Of a stretch of DNA of 64,000 nt, positions 1 through 12,783 are shown piece after piece. Both the position numbers and the translations under genes were made by a program. The notes beneath the pieces were generated by a model, which saw nothing but the letters and a program-made list of their open reading frames with translations, was not told the origin of the DNA and made no database searches. This stretch comes from Ceratothoa steindachneri (lineage: Eukaryota > Arthropoda > Malacostraca > Isopoda > Cymothoidae): positions 84,852,777-84,916,776 of the forward strand of contig OZ018337.1 of assembly GCA_963969495.1 (NCBI GenBank), written 5' to 3'. The stretch's first letter is position 1. Every line of letters starts with the position of its first letter.

Positions 1-1123
1 CAAACGTAGTCATCATTACACTCGTGTTTCTTAGACATCGTACTGATACCTGGAAAGATGAAAGTACGTGTAGTGAATATGTAAACATATAAATAAATGT
101 GTTAAAAAAGTGATAAAAATTTCTTAAATAATAATAATATTGTGCTGATAATACTAATAATAAGAACAATAATAATATACTGAGTTTCCAATCACCGAAC
201 AATCACGACGCCCACTGACTGCATGACTGAGACGCCATTTTAACAACTTTGCAATTGACGCTATTAGCGCAGCCTCGCTACGATTCAAACGTTCTCCGAT
301 GGGTTGGGAATTTGAACATTGATTGGTTGTTAGATGTAAATATATATAATGGTAGATGTGAATAATGTGATTAATGGTAGATATGACATAATATATATCT
401 TAGTCCCAGTGCAAATACACCAATAAACTGGGTACGGCCGATAGCATGTCTCGTATACCGAAGTTTAAGCTTTCGTACCCCTTGAGGGTACAGGTACCAG
501 ACGTTAAGAACCACTGCTTTACATACTCTCGTTCGATGAAATAACAATAAGTACAACTTGTATTCACGTTGCTTTATAAATAAAAAGATGTCTTGCTCTT
601 GTAAATATCTAAGCTAAAAATCAGAGTATTTGATAAAAGGTATTTTACACTAATTCAAATAAATGCATCGATTCCCAATTAAGAATCTATGTGAGTTTTA
701 CCATCAACTTTAAGCTATGCCATTTACACATTCTTATCGTCTCGCTTATCAAATTCTAAGAAGATCTGTCTCACTTATATCAATGATTCTATTTATTCAT
801 GATGATATTATAAAAGAGTTAAAACAATGCTGATATATTCGGCTGGCGTGATATATTTTTCAATGATTTTACAGGCAATTTCATGTTTTCTGTGTATGGA
901 AGTAAAGAATTCATTTGTTTACTTAGTTTGAATTAATGCTCTTGCAATTTTAAGTGATAGAGAGAGAATAAATAATAAGACAGAGAATAATAAAAAAACT
1001 ACACGCTGTCTGATTATTTTATTCATGTATACGTTATATATATATAATGTTAAACACTTAGATAGCTCCCATTCAAAAATGGTCAATTCATACATTAGGA
1101 TTGGGCGAAACGTCTCACTTTGT
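1..1123. other. Left edge; pairing status unknown
   Basis: The mirror of this stretch would lie beyond base 64000, so I cannot tell whether it is still palindrome arm. It is AT-rich and holds no convincing gene; the short ORFs here look incidental. Confidence 0.6.
407..516. mobile_element. Possible hAT-type MITE end
   Basis: The right edge ends in CCACTG, preceded by GTTAAGAA; reversed, this reads CAGTGGTTCTTAAC, a common hAT terminal sequence. A CAGTG at 407 could be the other end. Similarity between the ends fades after five bases and the flanking 8-mers do not match well, so the left limit is weak. Confidence 0.25.
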
Positions 1124-1812
1124 ATCATTCGCCTGTTAATTTATTGTTGTTTCTTTTATATCTTCATTCTACTCTTTAGGCCCACTTAGAATTTCAACGC
1201 AGCCTATTAAGAAAAATAGTGCCGGAAATGAATATTTGTGTAATTAGGAACTCAAAAGCCGTCTTAAATTTGGAAATGCAAAGCCAAATTTGATACCATG
1301 ATCTGATGGATAATAATAAAATGGGGTCGCTAAATTCCCTTAAAGGATTTCAGCGTAGGGAAAAATTTTCCATATTTGATAATATGACTCTCATAATTCC
1401 TTGTTCAAATGTACCTCGAGAGTTGTGAAGATGTCAGAACGAATAAAAATATGTTGTTCTTAGAAAGGCCATGGCTAATTTTCATCTTCAAGGAATATGT
1501 ATATTAAATCAAAAGAGGAAAATTTTTAGGGAAGAATAACAAGTTTACTAAGTTTTGTTACCCATGGGGTCCAAGTTTCATGGAGAAAGGTGTATGTATT
1601 AAGGAGGAATTACCCATTTTTAAAGACTAATCTCTTAAAGACCATAGAAATAAATATAGTGTTAGAATTCATTCTTTACTTCTTTTCTATATATTATACG
1701 TACGATTTCACTCTATGTTTAATGATAGTTCCTATAAATTGGTGGAAGAGATTTTGATCATCTATTCACCTGAAATTTCCCAAATTTCCCCCTAGATCAG
1801 TAGCAGAATCAA

Positions 1813-2058
1813 TCACTCTATTATCACTTTCTGTCGTTTCTTGATCTCGTATCCATCTCTTTCGCAACTAACAAAACTTTTATACAGCTTTGAATGTCTA
1901 TCAATCATAAAAGTTTTATTAAAGAATAACTTATGGACTATATGTAAAGGTCCTATGCACAAATTGACCATCACTCTTGCTATTACTTGGAAGCAATCAT
2001 TGGAAGAATTAAAAGCGTTCAAATTCTCGCTAGGAGTCGAGGAGGATGAGGAGATCCC
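1813..2058 (-). CDS. Unidentified ORF remnant (left copy)
   Basis: Open frame of about 81 codons after a stop, with no ATG at its start, ending in a basic tail. It is preserved in both arms. Serine-rich at the beginning, followed by a mixed hydrophobic region. I do not recognise the family. It could be a fragment of a decayed transposon ORF or chance. Confidence 0.25.
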   Translation of the reverse strand, partial: GISSSSSTPSENLNAFNSSNDCFQVIARVMVNLCIGPLHIVHKLFFNKTFMIDRHSKLYKSFVSCERDGYEIKKRQKVIIE

Positions 2059-2212
2059 TCAAGCATTAACTCTAGCGAAGCTAATCAAATCGAGTCAACT
2101 GCGATTTCCTTATATGTCACTTTCCTTCAGGAAATCTATATCTTAGAACAGCTAGTACTTGGTAAGACTAGAAATGAAGTAAGGAGCTTTTTTGAATTTA
2201 TGACTATTTAAG

Positions 2213-2262
2213 AACGCGTTCGGCAACTAGTTTCGGTCATTACCCAAATTTGCTTCGTCTGG
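2213..2262 (-). other. Hairpin/CGAAAC-type transposon terminus (left)
   Basis: On the minus strand this reads CCAGACGAAGC, a short spacer, then GACCGAAACTAGTTG. Blocks of the form GACGAA...CGAAAC are typical near the ends of Penelope-like retroelements. No Penelope coding region is visible nearby, so this would be a fragment. The identification rests on the motif alone. Confidence 0.3.
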
Positions 2263-2633
2263 AGTCCTCGTTACCCCATAACTAAAATATTGCTTCATCT
2301 GAGATTTTTCAGTTGAAAGAGTAGTGAAACCATTTAGTTAATTTCTTCAAAGAAATAATAATTTTTATCCACTTTAATACAGCTGTAAGATAGTTGATGG
2401 TAATTAATTAAATAATAAACAAAAATATTAAAGTAATACACTACTCTCCAAAAATTTTATTTGAAACAAAACACCCACAAAGACCTTAGTCCCCATAATT
2501 TCGTCAAGACGTGGCGTTTTTGAGGTCAGGACTGATCATAATAAATTTGACATCACCGAACACAACGTCTGAGTCTTCCACAAATTCTCCCAAGGTTGGG
2601 AAAGTATATATTTTTATTTGTTCAGCCTTCTTG

Positions 2634-3862
2634 AGCTACAGCTTAATTTTTGGGTTGAATTCAGTGATTTTACACCTGCTGAGATGATGTCAATTTGTTT
2701 CCCTTGCAGTTCCTTGTTCCGAGAATTCCTAAACTCGAAGATATCGACCAAGTAAGTAAAAAGTACAGGCCATTTCGAATCTCCAAATGCTGTCCAAGAC
2801 CTTTTTTTTCAAGAAGAAAGCTCTCAATTTCGTCTTTCAGAATCCATACTAGTTTAAGAACATTTCTAAGGGATAGCCAACTAGCCTCTGAATGCAACAA
2901 GATGGTAGAAAATTGAGCCTACAAACCTTCACAGAAGTCTCGGAATAGTCGGGAGCTCAATTCATCCGCTCTTATAAAATCTTTTACTTTAATCTCCTGA
3001 TTCAACACCTCTTCAAGTTACGACTCAAGCCATTGCACAACCAAAGCTTGGCGATTAAACATAAGGTGACTATCATTATATTTAATTCTGTTTTTTTCAC
3101 GAGCGCAACCAAACCATTTAAGCATTCGAGCATTGCCGGAGCTCCATCCGTTAAATATCTCACACAATTATCCCATTCCAAGCCAACTTTGGCAAGATTG
3201 AAAAACGAATTCACTTTTTCAAAGACATCCACTCCGCGAGTTCCTAGTTCAAGAGAAGCGCTCAGTAGCATTTCTTTCTCGATAGTTCCTTCACCCCTGC
3301 ATCTGTCATATACCATCAGCTGAGCTTCGCAACTTGTATCAGTTGTCTTATCCAACTGAAGGGCGAAATCTTCACTTGTTTTAATTACAGACATTATTTG
3401 ATTTCGGATGTTCTCGACCATCATAGAAATTCGATCTTTCACACTTTTGGTGGATAAAGCAACTGCGTCAATTCCGTTGGATTGCTCCTTGCCACACATA
3501 GTTTCCACAAGTTTCAGCGGAACGGGCTTGACTAATTCCTTTGCGATTGCTTTGAGGCCTTTTACTTCTTGCAACTCTCCAAGCCACCTCAAGGCTTGCT
3601 TGTACTTCTGACCTTTGATCAAATGTACAATTCGTCATGTTTTTCAGCCGTTGCTTTGCCATTCCTAACTCCCAGTTCTCAAAATTAGCCAGTGGTTTTG
3701 GACGAGAAATCAGGATGAACATTGTCCAGGTGCTTTTTCAACTAAAATCTTTTCAAGGACTCAACCCGAAGTACCATCTTACACACAACACCTTGTGACT
3801 TCTGTTGTTCTCGATCACTTATTTCCGTGAACTCATATTTCAGAAAACTCCGCTTGATACAT
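2634..3862 (-). pseudogene. hAT-family transposase with BED finger (left copy, broken)
   Basis: Mirror of 61262-62490, with the same frameshifts and stops. The longest open part (3002-3622, 206 codons) holds the hAT catalytic-domain signatures LQLDKTTDTS and TDGAPAML. One residue differs from the right copy (LAKVG here, LPKVG there). Its antisense ORFs are shadows. Confidence 0.85.
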
Positions 3863-5663
3863 TTTTTTTCTGTCTGATGACATTTGGGGGTTAAAAATAA
3901 AATTTTATTTGTAAGATTCAAGATTGGTAATATCCGGAAGAAATGTACTAAAAATTGTTGATGGTTTTACATGTTATTGTAACATGAAATAGAACCATTG
4001 AATGGTAATGAGGAAATGTTGGTGCAAGAGTAAAAAGGTACATCTAATATCCGCTAAAGCAGACACAATAATGCTTCAAGAACAATTTCAAAAGGGTACT
4101 GATAGTCCCTAAGAAAATCCAGGTTCTGCGGAAATTTTTAGGACTATTTCATACTGATCAAAAACTGCTGAAATTTCTCACAACTGCAGTATGTATTTTT
4201 TTATTTTATCATTTATGTAAATTATTATTTTTTTTTATTTTATGTATACAAGAAAACAATATTGAGACTTTTAGGATTTTTAGGTCTTTGTAGACACATT
4301 GTATCAACCCGTGTAACCAAACGTGCAACGCATCATCCAAACGAATATTGAATTGACATGACCAACATTGGCAGCTCCCAAAATGCCAAATGCAAAAATT
4401 TTAAATAAAGAAAGAGCTCCAGAAATAAGATTTTTTGCCAGTTCGATAAAAAATAGAAAATAACATTTTAGAAAATCTTATACCTCTCCACTGAATGGCA
4501 ACTACCTGTATTTCAAATTTATAAATCCCTTATAAAACATGCCGCGTCACTACTATGGGTACTGTAAAGACAATAAAACCCCCTAACAGAAACCTATTAC
4601 AAAAACTTAGTTATTTTATAAAGGATAGTTCAAATATAAGCAAGATTTAATCTTTCCATGCAATGCAACTTTAAAATAGGCTTATTTTCGAGATAATGTT
4701 ACTACATGTTGTTGCAAATTAAAAGCACGAATTCGTTCACAAAAATCACAAAATCGAATTAAAACTACGAGCTTTATATTAAAAACCACATGATCACGAA
4801 ATTTGCATTAATTGAAAACACTAAATTATTGTGGTAAAACATGACTAGCGCCAACGCTTCTTAGAGCAATAACAGGACTTTCAGGATGGACAGAATGTGT
4901 GTGGCTCTAGTCTTGGTCCAGTGTTGCCGGATGATTTTTTTTTGTTACGATGTAAAATTACATAAGTTGATAGTAACGGAAATATTTCATACAACGGTAC
5001 TTCTCCTATCAATTCCATATTCCTCAATTACCCCCTAAAATTGTCATTTTATCCATGGTAACCTTTGTTTTCCTATCCCCTCTTTGAGTAATTATCAGCT
5101 TCCCGACTTTCCAGTAGCAGATAAGACTTGTTTTATTATACATTTGGTTCTGGATAGTTTGCTTATCAATTATTCAATTGATAAATTGCCTTTATTAATA
5201 ATAGAATTATTATTATTATTATATTAGGTGTTTTACCCCCGTATCTTCATTATAGAATAATATGAGTATTTATTAAAAGTGATTTGTTCAAAATAAGCGA
5301 TTAATTAATCCTGTTGATGTATTTTTATTCTCGGTTACGTACACTGCTTCTTTTTGTCTGTATTATTTATTTACTGCCACTTTCTTTTAATTTCACCGCA
5401 TTACACTTGCTGCACCAATTATTCATACCTGTGCTAATGCCATAATTTTTGCTGCATAATTCAGGAAATATTTCTTTAAAGAAGCGAAATTTTGTGGCTT
5501 TGAGACGAATGTATTATTAAACAGAGCTACAATTTCAAACAAGTTATATGAGTAAAAGAATAATAAAACATTATTAAAAAAGGTAATCAAGAAATATTCA
5601 GTCCTAATTCAATTTACTACTAAATTGTCATTAATATAACCAATTTTCTTAATTTACAAACCA
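3863..5663. other. No gene recognised (left arm)
   Basis: AT-rich intergenic sequence with T-runs (near 4190-4240) and short (ATT)n tracts near 5200. No ORF of note and no terminal repeats that I can support. It is mirrored at 59461-61261. Confidence 0.6.
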
Positions 5664-6384
5664 GACGATTATTATAGTTTTTGATTTGGTTCTAAGTCAC
5701 TTGCGATGGAATTTTGTCCAACTTTTCTTTGTAAAACTTTCCTATTTGGTCGGTGTTGTGTTGCCTCTTGCATAGACGGGGGCCTTCAGCTCATGACATA
5801 AAATATCTCACTAGTTAATGTCAGATAACTACGATATTCATTACAATATATTTATTCTAGCTTCATTTAATTAGAATGAAAACCTTCTCGATGTGTATTT
5901 GTGGGTTTAGTCATTTTGAAAGAACCATCTTCTTCCTTGGTCATACTTGTGAGCAGCACTCCTTAAATAATCTTAAAGAACCTCCTCTGTAGTATTCTTT
6001 ATTCCTCCTTGCTTTAAAGTGATGACTTTTGAACACCGACTGTTGCACAGAAATTGACCGAAAAGATAATAAATCCACCTCCATGTTTTACTGTGGAAAC
6101 GACGTTTTTTATTTGAGAGTTGTTTCCTTACTATTACGCAAAACATACAGGACATTATTTGCACTAAAGAACTTAATCTTTATTTTATCAGACCATAAAA
6201 AAGAGGTAAAAATCTAATGTATTCTTCAAATGATCATTGGCGTACTTCAGATGGGCATTTAAATGAATGTTTTTTAATGAAGGTGTCTTTCTGCAACGAC
6301 GCCCAAGCAGTTTGGCTTTATGCATCGTATTGTCGACTGTTCCACCTTATTTTAGTCCTTCCTCGAATAAATGATCATTTACCT
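5664..6384 (-). pseudogene. Tc1-like transposase remnant (left copy)
   Basis: Mirror of 58740-59460 with the same disruptions. Fragments of the Tc1 transposase catalytic region can be read across several frames. The 62-63 codon ORFs here are pieces or shadows of it. Confidence 0.7.
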
Positions 6385-8033
6385 CCAGTCTAAGCATACT
6401 TAGATCATTTTTACAAGAAGTAAGGAACCCTCGAATGGTGGGAATTCCAATTTAGGGAGGATGACTCGAAGAAAGGAGATTAATTACACACAGCATCGTA
6501 AGCCAAATTCTTCTGAAATTTTCTAGTAATCTTCTTAGATTATAAATTTGAAATTATTCTCTATTTGATATCAAATGTCATTTCACCAACTTTACCATGA
6601 TGATTGCTTGTAGAATAAGAGTGTTGAGGTCGATGTGCCGAATAAAAGATTGATAGAACTTCTCGACTAATTCTGCCTAGTCTAAACTATAATAGCCAGG
6701 TTACTGAAACTAGTTGTGTGACTGCAAATCTGTGTCATATTTTGATGCATATAAATTTAAAATATAATCGTAAAAATGCTGTATATAAAATTATGTGCTT
6801 CTAGTGTCTTTAGTATTTGAAATTTAGTCCATTCCATGATTCTCGCTCACCAAAGTTCTTTAGCTTGCATAAAAGGTTCCTGAAATCTGGGAAAATTTTA
6901 ATATAATGTTTGGGTACGAATATTTTGGGGGATCAAAAGTGGCTTTGTGTAGGGAACTAAATTTTAACTAAATGAGTTAGCTTCGTTAAAGTTAGGTTAG
7001 ATTTTATACTTATGAACATAATAATATTTATAACACTTATTTCAAATTTGCTTTAACATATTTTATGTTAGCTAATTAGTTTAACGCTCAACCTAGGAAA
7101 TGTAGGGCAAAATCTTCTTAAAAGTTCTGTATTTCTTTATTTTCTAGGACATACGAATTAACACAAATTCAAATCTAACATTTAACTATGTGTCCCTCAA
7201 GGGTAGGCAATTGTTGTCCTCCATTGTCGTACATTCTTTGGTCTTCACTTCATTATTACGAAGTCTAATTTTAGGTATCTCCTTGATTTTTTAGATAGAT
7301 AAACGCATCTATGATGGAAAACGGCACTAATTCAACTTCAGAGCTCCCATTTTATTTCTGACAGAATCCTACTCTTTTCTATTATTAAAATTAAATTATT
7401 TTAAAACTTTTCCAAACCAAATACGTTTTTATTTTAAGGGAAGCTTAAAATATCAATTGGTGGAAAGACACTTTTTTTCAAGAAATCACTTCCAAACTTA
7501 ACGTGCAAAAATAATTGACTAAAATGATTCGTATTAAAATTTTATTTTGTTAGTTAATATTTTAAAATGTCTTCATGGATAAATTCACGATAGCAAATAG
7601 GAATCTTACTCAAATAAGTAAAAAAGCCCTACTCACCCAAATTTTTAAGATATGGCATCTGGATATATACACGTATACGCTAATTTAATACTCATAACTT
7701 CATCCGATTTATCATTGTAATATAATTAATTAAAAGGACTTTGGATATAACTCCTATTCCATTCGTGATGAATTGCCACGATAGAGAGAGAAAGAAGTCA
7801 GAAAGATTTCCTTACAATTTTAAAGGAACGATTGAAAGTCGTTAAAGTGGATGTGAATTCCAATAAAACGTTTCACCCTAATAAAACGGATCATTTTAAA
7901 GCTGTTAAAATTTCATTCCCATTATTAAATGTCTCTTGAAAATGGTCTTTAATAACCATCGGAAAATGGAATCCCTTCAATTTCCAGGATATTGCTTCGA
8001 AAAATGGCTGATAATTGGCAATAAATTCATCCA
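6385..8033. other. No gene recognised (left arm)
   Basis: AT-rich sequence between the Tc1 remnant and the 3' end of the LINE. The ORF at 7891-8118 includes the LINE tail and is not a gene. Mirrored at 57091-58739. Confidence 0.6.
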
Positions 8034-9623
8034 CAGTAATAATAATAATAATAAATTTCTTATAATGCGCTCTTCGAGGCCAGAGGCCTTCGAGGAGCGC
8101 ACGTTTGGTTGTGGACAAAATCAGGTGGGTGAGTAGGCAATCCTGAACAGATGTATTTTTAAGCGTCGCTTGAAAATGCTAAGTGAGGCAGCAGATCTAA
8201 TTTCGGCTGGAAGAGCATTCCAAAGCTTGGGGGCACAGCCTGAGAAGTTGCGGTCGCTCATTGAGCAGAGGGACGAGCGAGGATTATTCAGTAGAGGAGC
8301 ATGAGATTACCGAAGGCCCCGAGGGACGATATGTAATGAAAGAGCGTAGTAAATGTAGGTTGGGGACTTTTGGTGAATGACCTTGAAAGTCGAGAAGAAC
8401 CTTGGGATAAGATTGATATCTGACAAGGGCTTAGAAGGAGAGAAGCGAGAGCGACTGAGCAGTAATCGGGACACGTAGTTCTGGACTAGCTAAAGGGGAA
8501 GTAGAGAGGAAGATGGTAGAATTACAAGAAGAGAGTTACAGTAATCAAGGGGAAAGGCAATGAAGGCGTGGACAGCAGTATCAAGACTTTGGCGATCGAA
8601 GTGAAAGCGAATGTGGGAGAAGTTACGGAGGAAACAAACGGCAGATTTACTAATATTGTGGATGTGGGGCTTGAAGGAGAGATGCTCATTAAACACAATG
8701 CCCAAATTTCTAACAGAGTCAGAGAAATCGACAGAGTTTCCACTCAGAGGGAGGAAGTAAAAAAGTACTTTAACGTTGTCTACTAGAGCGAGGGTACTAA
8801 ACAGAAGAACTTCAGGTTTAGAGTGTTTAAATTTGAAGAAGTTTACCGAGAGCCAGTCCGAAATAGTAGAATAGGCATATAGGAGGTCACAGATTGAGTT
8901 GGCATTGGTCGAGTGGTAAGTGGAACCAAAGATTGGAGTGTCATCGACATAGAGCTGGAAGGATAGACCGAGATTAAGTAAGAGGAAGCTAAGAGGGTAT
9001 AAGTCGATTAGAAAGAGGTGACAGCCGAGGACAGATTCTTGAGGGACACCAAAGCGAATGGGAGTGGGGTCAAAGGACACATTGTTACTCACTACAGATT
9101 GAGTGCGAGACGAAAGGTAAGAGCAAACCCAGTCAAGCAAGACGGAATGGTCAATAGTATCAAAGGCAGCGGAGAGGTCAGGTAGAATGAGGATGGAGGC
9201 AGAAGATCGGTCAGTTGCTCTAGGTAAGCAATCAGTAACATTGAGTAAAGCGATTTTGATAGAGTACCCAGCTTTAAAACCTGATTGGTAAGTCGTATCA
9301 ATATTACAGGCAACGATGTAGGAATTAATGCGCGAAACAACTACTCTCTCAAGGACCTTAGAGAGGAAGGGAAGTTGAGAGATCGGGCGATAGCGAGCTG
9401 GGCGGAAGGGTTAAGCTTTGGCAAGAAAGAAATCACTTTCGCGTCTGTTCGATCGACCCCAGAAACCCCTAGTGATATCATTCAGAGGAAACAAACATTT
9501 ATTTCCAAGGAAAGAGAAAAGAGAAATTGAAATTGCCTTCTTGGTCTTGGCATCATGGGATTTAATTCCTTTTCCTTCATCTGCTCTGAACTTCACCATT
9601 TGAAAGAAGCAATTACTGAACAT
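8034..9623 (-). mobile_element. LINE (CR1/L2-like) reverse transcriptase fragment, left copy
   Basis: 5'-truncated non-LTR retrotransposon. The frame holds RYRPISQLP, LSKVLERVV, the motif A region AAFDTIDH, GVPQESVLG (normally GVPQGS) and the YVDD box, then a stop, then the C-terminal WNALPAEIRSA. It shares the right copy's in-frame TAG but also has its own TAA at 8307-8309, where the right copy reads TCA. Over the 216-codon ORF (8490-9140) 14 residues differ from the right copy, against one in 566 for the RT-RNase H ORF elsewhere in the arms. Confidence 0.85.
8067..8100 (-). repeat. LINE 3' terminal hairpin (left)
   Basis: Imperfect palindrome gcgctc...gagcgc with an inner GGCC...GGCC pair, immediately upstream (on the minus strand) of the ATT-rich tail. 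Mirrored at 57024-57057. Probably the recognition structure for reverse transcription. Confidence 0.65.
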
Positions 9624-10457
9624 TTTAATGAAATACAGATTAGAAGTTACGGCATTCGTTAAGATTAGTGATGTTTATATAGCTTGTTATTCCTAAACCA
9701 CATGTGACTTAAAGGTTAAAGATTAAAATAAGAAATTATTAATCGATCGTGACACAGACCCTAAAATAAATGGACGGTTATAGACTTATATACTTTTTCC
9801 AATTTTAAATAATATAATTATTTTCTTTCTAATTAGTATTAGTTATATTGTTATCGATGTCACTAAAAAAAAATTAATTTCATTCCTACTAATGGCCGTG
9901 TATTCAGTCACATCGTAGGAAAATATTTAAAAATAAAACATCAACAGAGCTAATATTAAAGTTGGGGACAACATATTTTATGTTCTTACATGAGGGTTAC
10001 ATAGCAGTCACTTTCTCATGATAACTATTTTCCATCTCGCAGAGAAATCTGGAAAAAGCCTCGGCCAAAACTCACCACAGTCGAGCAAACTCAGTCCTGA
10101 AACAAGTCATTAGTTCATGACATTTATCTGTCTTCATTTCAAAGAATTCTCGCGCTTCTTAGAAATCCCGTTCGGGAAATCGACAAAAATGTATTTTTCC
10201 TGAGTCGTAAAACTACGATTTAATATAATGGTTATCTAAGGAACCCCATCTCTTTAGGTCAACAGACTATTTGTCTTGGTAAATATATAAGATAATGAGT
10301 TCGTAGTCTTCCCTGTTGAGCCTTATACACTGACGTGAAACAAGGAGGGCCATGAATCATATATGACATTTTGAACAGACTTGTTTCCATAAAAAATATA
10401 CATTATATATTTAATTATTTCGGCCTTTTCAAGTGATCAATTCGACGAGAGATTTTT
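9624..10457. other. No gene recognised; unusually diverged between arms
   Basis: AT-rich sequence upstream of the LINE. Compared with its mirror (54666-55500) it shows several substitutions per hundred bases up to about 10430, after which the arms become near-identical again. Confidence 0.6.
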
Positions 10458-10757
10458 TTAGCAAGTTGGACATTTCGTACTATTTACAAATTTCATATGT
10501 GCTGGGCAAATATTCTTGTTCCATTGGAAAAAAGAGGCACTGCACACCTTTTTGCATACGTTACACCTTGCCATCTGTCTAGAACTTGTTGGTTGTGAAT
10601 TAGCTGCTTGAAACTGGATTGGAATAAATCCTAAAAGCTCTCAGATTTTGAGAATCTCTCTCACAACGCTGTTTCTATACCGTTGAATCTGGAGAAACGT
10701 GTCATTTGTAATGAAAAGACTGAATGCTACCTTTTCTCTTGCTGAGAAAACTAAAGT
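10458..10757 (-). pseudogene. Cys-rich (zinc-binding type) ORF remnant, left copy
   Basis: Mirror of 54366-54665; same frame, same internal stop and same Cys/His pattern. Confidence 0.4.
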
Positions 10758-11296
10758 TCAAGGTTAATGAGTGCACACATTTCTACTTCATCTACGTGAT
10801 CAAAATGGATTAGAGGAAAATAGGCCTATACCAGCCTCCATTTGCATTCCATCTTGTGTACATTTTTAGCGTCTTCCTCCTCGGATGGAAATTCCTTACT
10901 AGATGTTTCTTCAAAGATCGGAAGCTGATGTATCTGTGTTTCTTCATCTGCCTTTCTCCTTTTTAAAGAGTCATTCTATCACAACTGGTATCTTCCTTTA
11001 TTGGTTCGTATCCCATATTAGAGGAATCCGCTTGCATTTCATGTTCACTGTGACATTCATCATATGTAAGTTGCTGAAGTAAGTTTTCTTTAGAAGAAAC
11101 TATACACATTACATACTCGACGCTTCATGACTACTAAATAACTGGATTGTTATTTGTTGACGTCTTTGTGCAGAAATCCAGAGTGTACGACATGAGTAGT
11201 ATTGTAGTTGAAGGGTCGAGTGCACACAAACTCGGCAACCTATGAGCGTATCCAGATACGCACTCACGAACATGGACTCGCACTCAAGTCTCCTTA

Positions 11297-11326
11297 CCCT
11301 ATCCCCTCCCCCCTCCCCCTACCCCC
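11297..11326 (-). other. G-quadruplex-forming tract (left)
   Basis: C-rich on the plus strand; the minus strand carries five G-runs of three to six separated by one to three bases. Mirrored at 53797-53826. Confidence 0.65.
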
Positions 11327-11366
11327 TTAGCATTGGTCACTGCCAGCCTTGGTAAAATGCAAGTGT

Positions 11367-11376
11367 CCCCCCCCCC
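11367..11376. repeat. C homopolymer, 10 bases (left)
   Basis: The mirrored run at 53746-53756 has 11 G. One of the length differences that distinguishes the arms. Confidence 0.8.
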
Positions 11377-11423
11377 AATACTTTCGTCAGTGACCTTTAA
11401 AAGAAAAGATTCAGAGTCTGAAA

Positions 11424-11431
<8 letters not shown>

Positions 11432-11465
<34 letters not shown>
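11432..11465. repeat. (AC)n microsatellite, 34 bases (left)
   Basis: Uninterrupted dinucleotide run; the mirror copy is two bases longer. Confidence 0.95.
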
Positions 11466-11467
<2 letters not shown>

Positions 11468-12003
11468 GAGCTTTCTAAGGCATGGACTCACATTTTAGAT
11501 GTTATTACATATATACATATTTTTCCGCTCTACAACGCTTCCCACGATTCCTTTTCGATATTGTTTTCTTGGTTGTTTATTCATCCTCTGTTTTGATTTT
11601 CAGGGCACAAGATTTGATGAAGCAGAGATAGTTATCAAACCATATTTTCCAACCTTGACACCGTTCCCTCATACGACTTGAATAAACATATTTGTTTTTT
11701 TTCTCAAAGAAGTCACAATAAGGTAAAGAGATAGCTATCTTCTGTTTAAACTGAGCCATTGACCAATCTTACTTTTCTAACCCTTACCCCTCTCCCTCGC
11801 CCCCCATTTGTAGAGATACCAAAAGGGCATTCCAAAATTTCGATATTTAATTATTATAGATCATAGCTTGTTGGGAAGAAGCTTTTTCTCTCTTATGGTA
11901 TTTTAATTTCTTTAACTTAGTTTAAGAAAATAAAAGACCTGACAGATGAGGAGTGGAAATCTTGTGGGGAGATTTGTGATTTTCTTGAACATTTCAGCGT
12001 TTG
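11466..12003. other. No gene recognised (left arm)
   Basis: Between the microsatellite and the protease remnant. The 60-codon ORFs on both strands overlap each other and match no family that I know. Mirrored at 53116-53654. Confidence 0.55.
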
Positions 12004-12469
12004 TCAGTTGAAAGCTCCTTTCACAGAATAAGTGATTTTCTTGTCTTTTTTTTCAAATGTGTTGTTTTTAAAGTCTAGCTTGATATAATGATTTATTTTA
12101 CTTTTAAACTGTTGGTTTTTAAAATGATAGACTGAAATAGACATAAAACAAGGCACATGAGTTGAAAAGTAACTTTGAACTCTGAATGGATTGACGATAA
12201 TAATTTTATTCATTTTTACTAAGTTTTTACGAATATAAACATCATTCTGCAACCCTAGACATAGGCTATCGAAATAATACAGATTTTTTGTTAACAAAGA
12301 AAGTGGTCCAATGCTTACCAAATCTATGGCTTTTGTCCAGATTAATTATATAAGCTGCTGGCGGTTTTAAAGGTAAACATAGATCAGTATCTCTCGCAAA
12401 ATATTCATCCAAATCTCGTTCTGTAGTTTTCTCTCGTTCAAATAGTTCTTTAATTTCTACTGAATTCAT
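12004..12469 (-). pseudogene. Maverick adenain-like protease (left copy, frameshifted)
   Basis: Mirror of 52650-53115. Same frameshift near the middle. The residue before the catalytic-His dipeptide differs: GKHW here, GEHW on the right. Confidence 0.65.
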
Positions 12470-12783
12470 TTTATTAAGTAAAAACTAGTACGTTCCTAAA
12501 CTTATCTATCTCAATAACAGACTGAAACTCTGCATATATAACAAGGAAGACCGGTTCTATTAATAGAGATTTAAACTAAACTGATAATGTCCTCTGTTTT
12601 ATAGGATTGGAGCATTTTCCAACTCAAGTAGTACACTTATCCTGATTTAGGTTAATACGATAAATATTTTTACTTTTTATAAATTTTTCTTAGGTAATTT
12701 CAATACTCTGCCTAACTCCAATACACCCTATACCGTTATATAACGAGTAAAAAGTCCATGACGCAACTAGACCTGTATCGTCC

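Noticed and set aside
371..556. 61-codon ORF at the left edge
   Set aside because: Overlaps the MITE-like block; no family match.
7936..8136. 66-codon ORF at the LINE tail (mirror 56991-57188)
   Set aside because: Runs through the ATT-repeat tail and hairpin; the poly-Asn stretch is the microsatellite.
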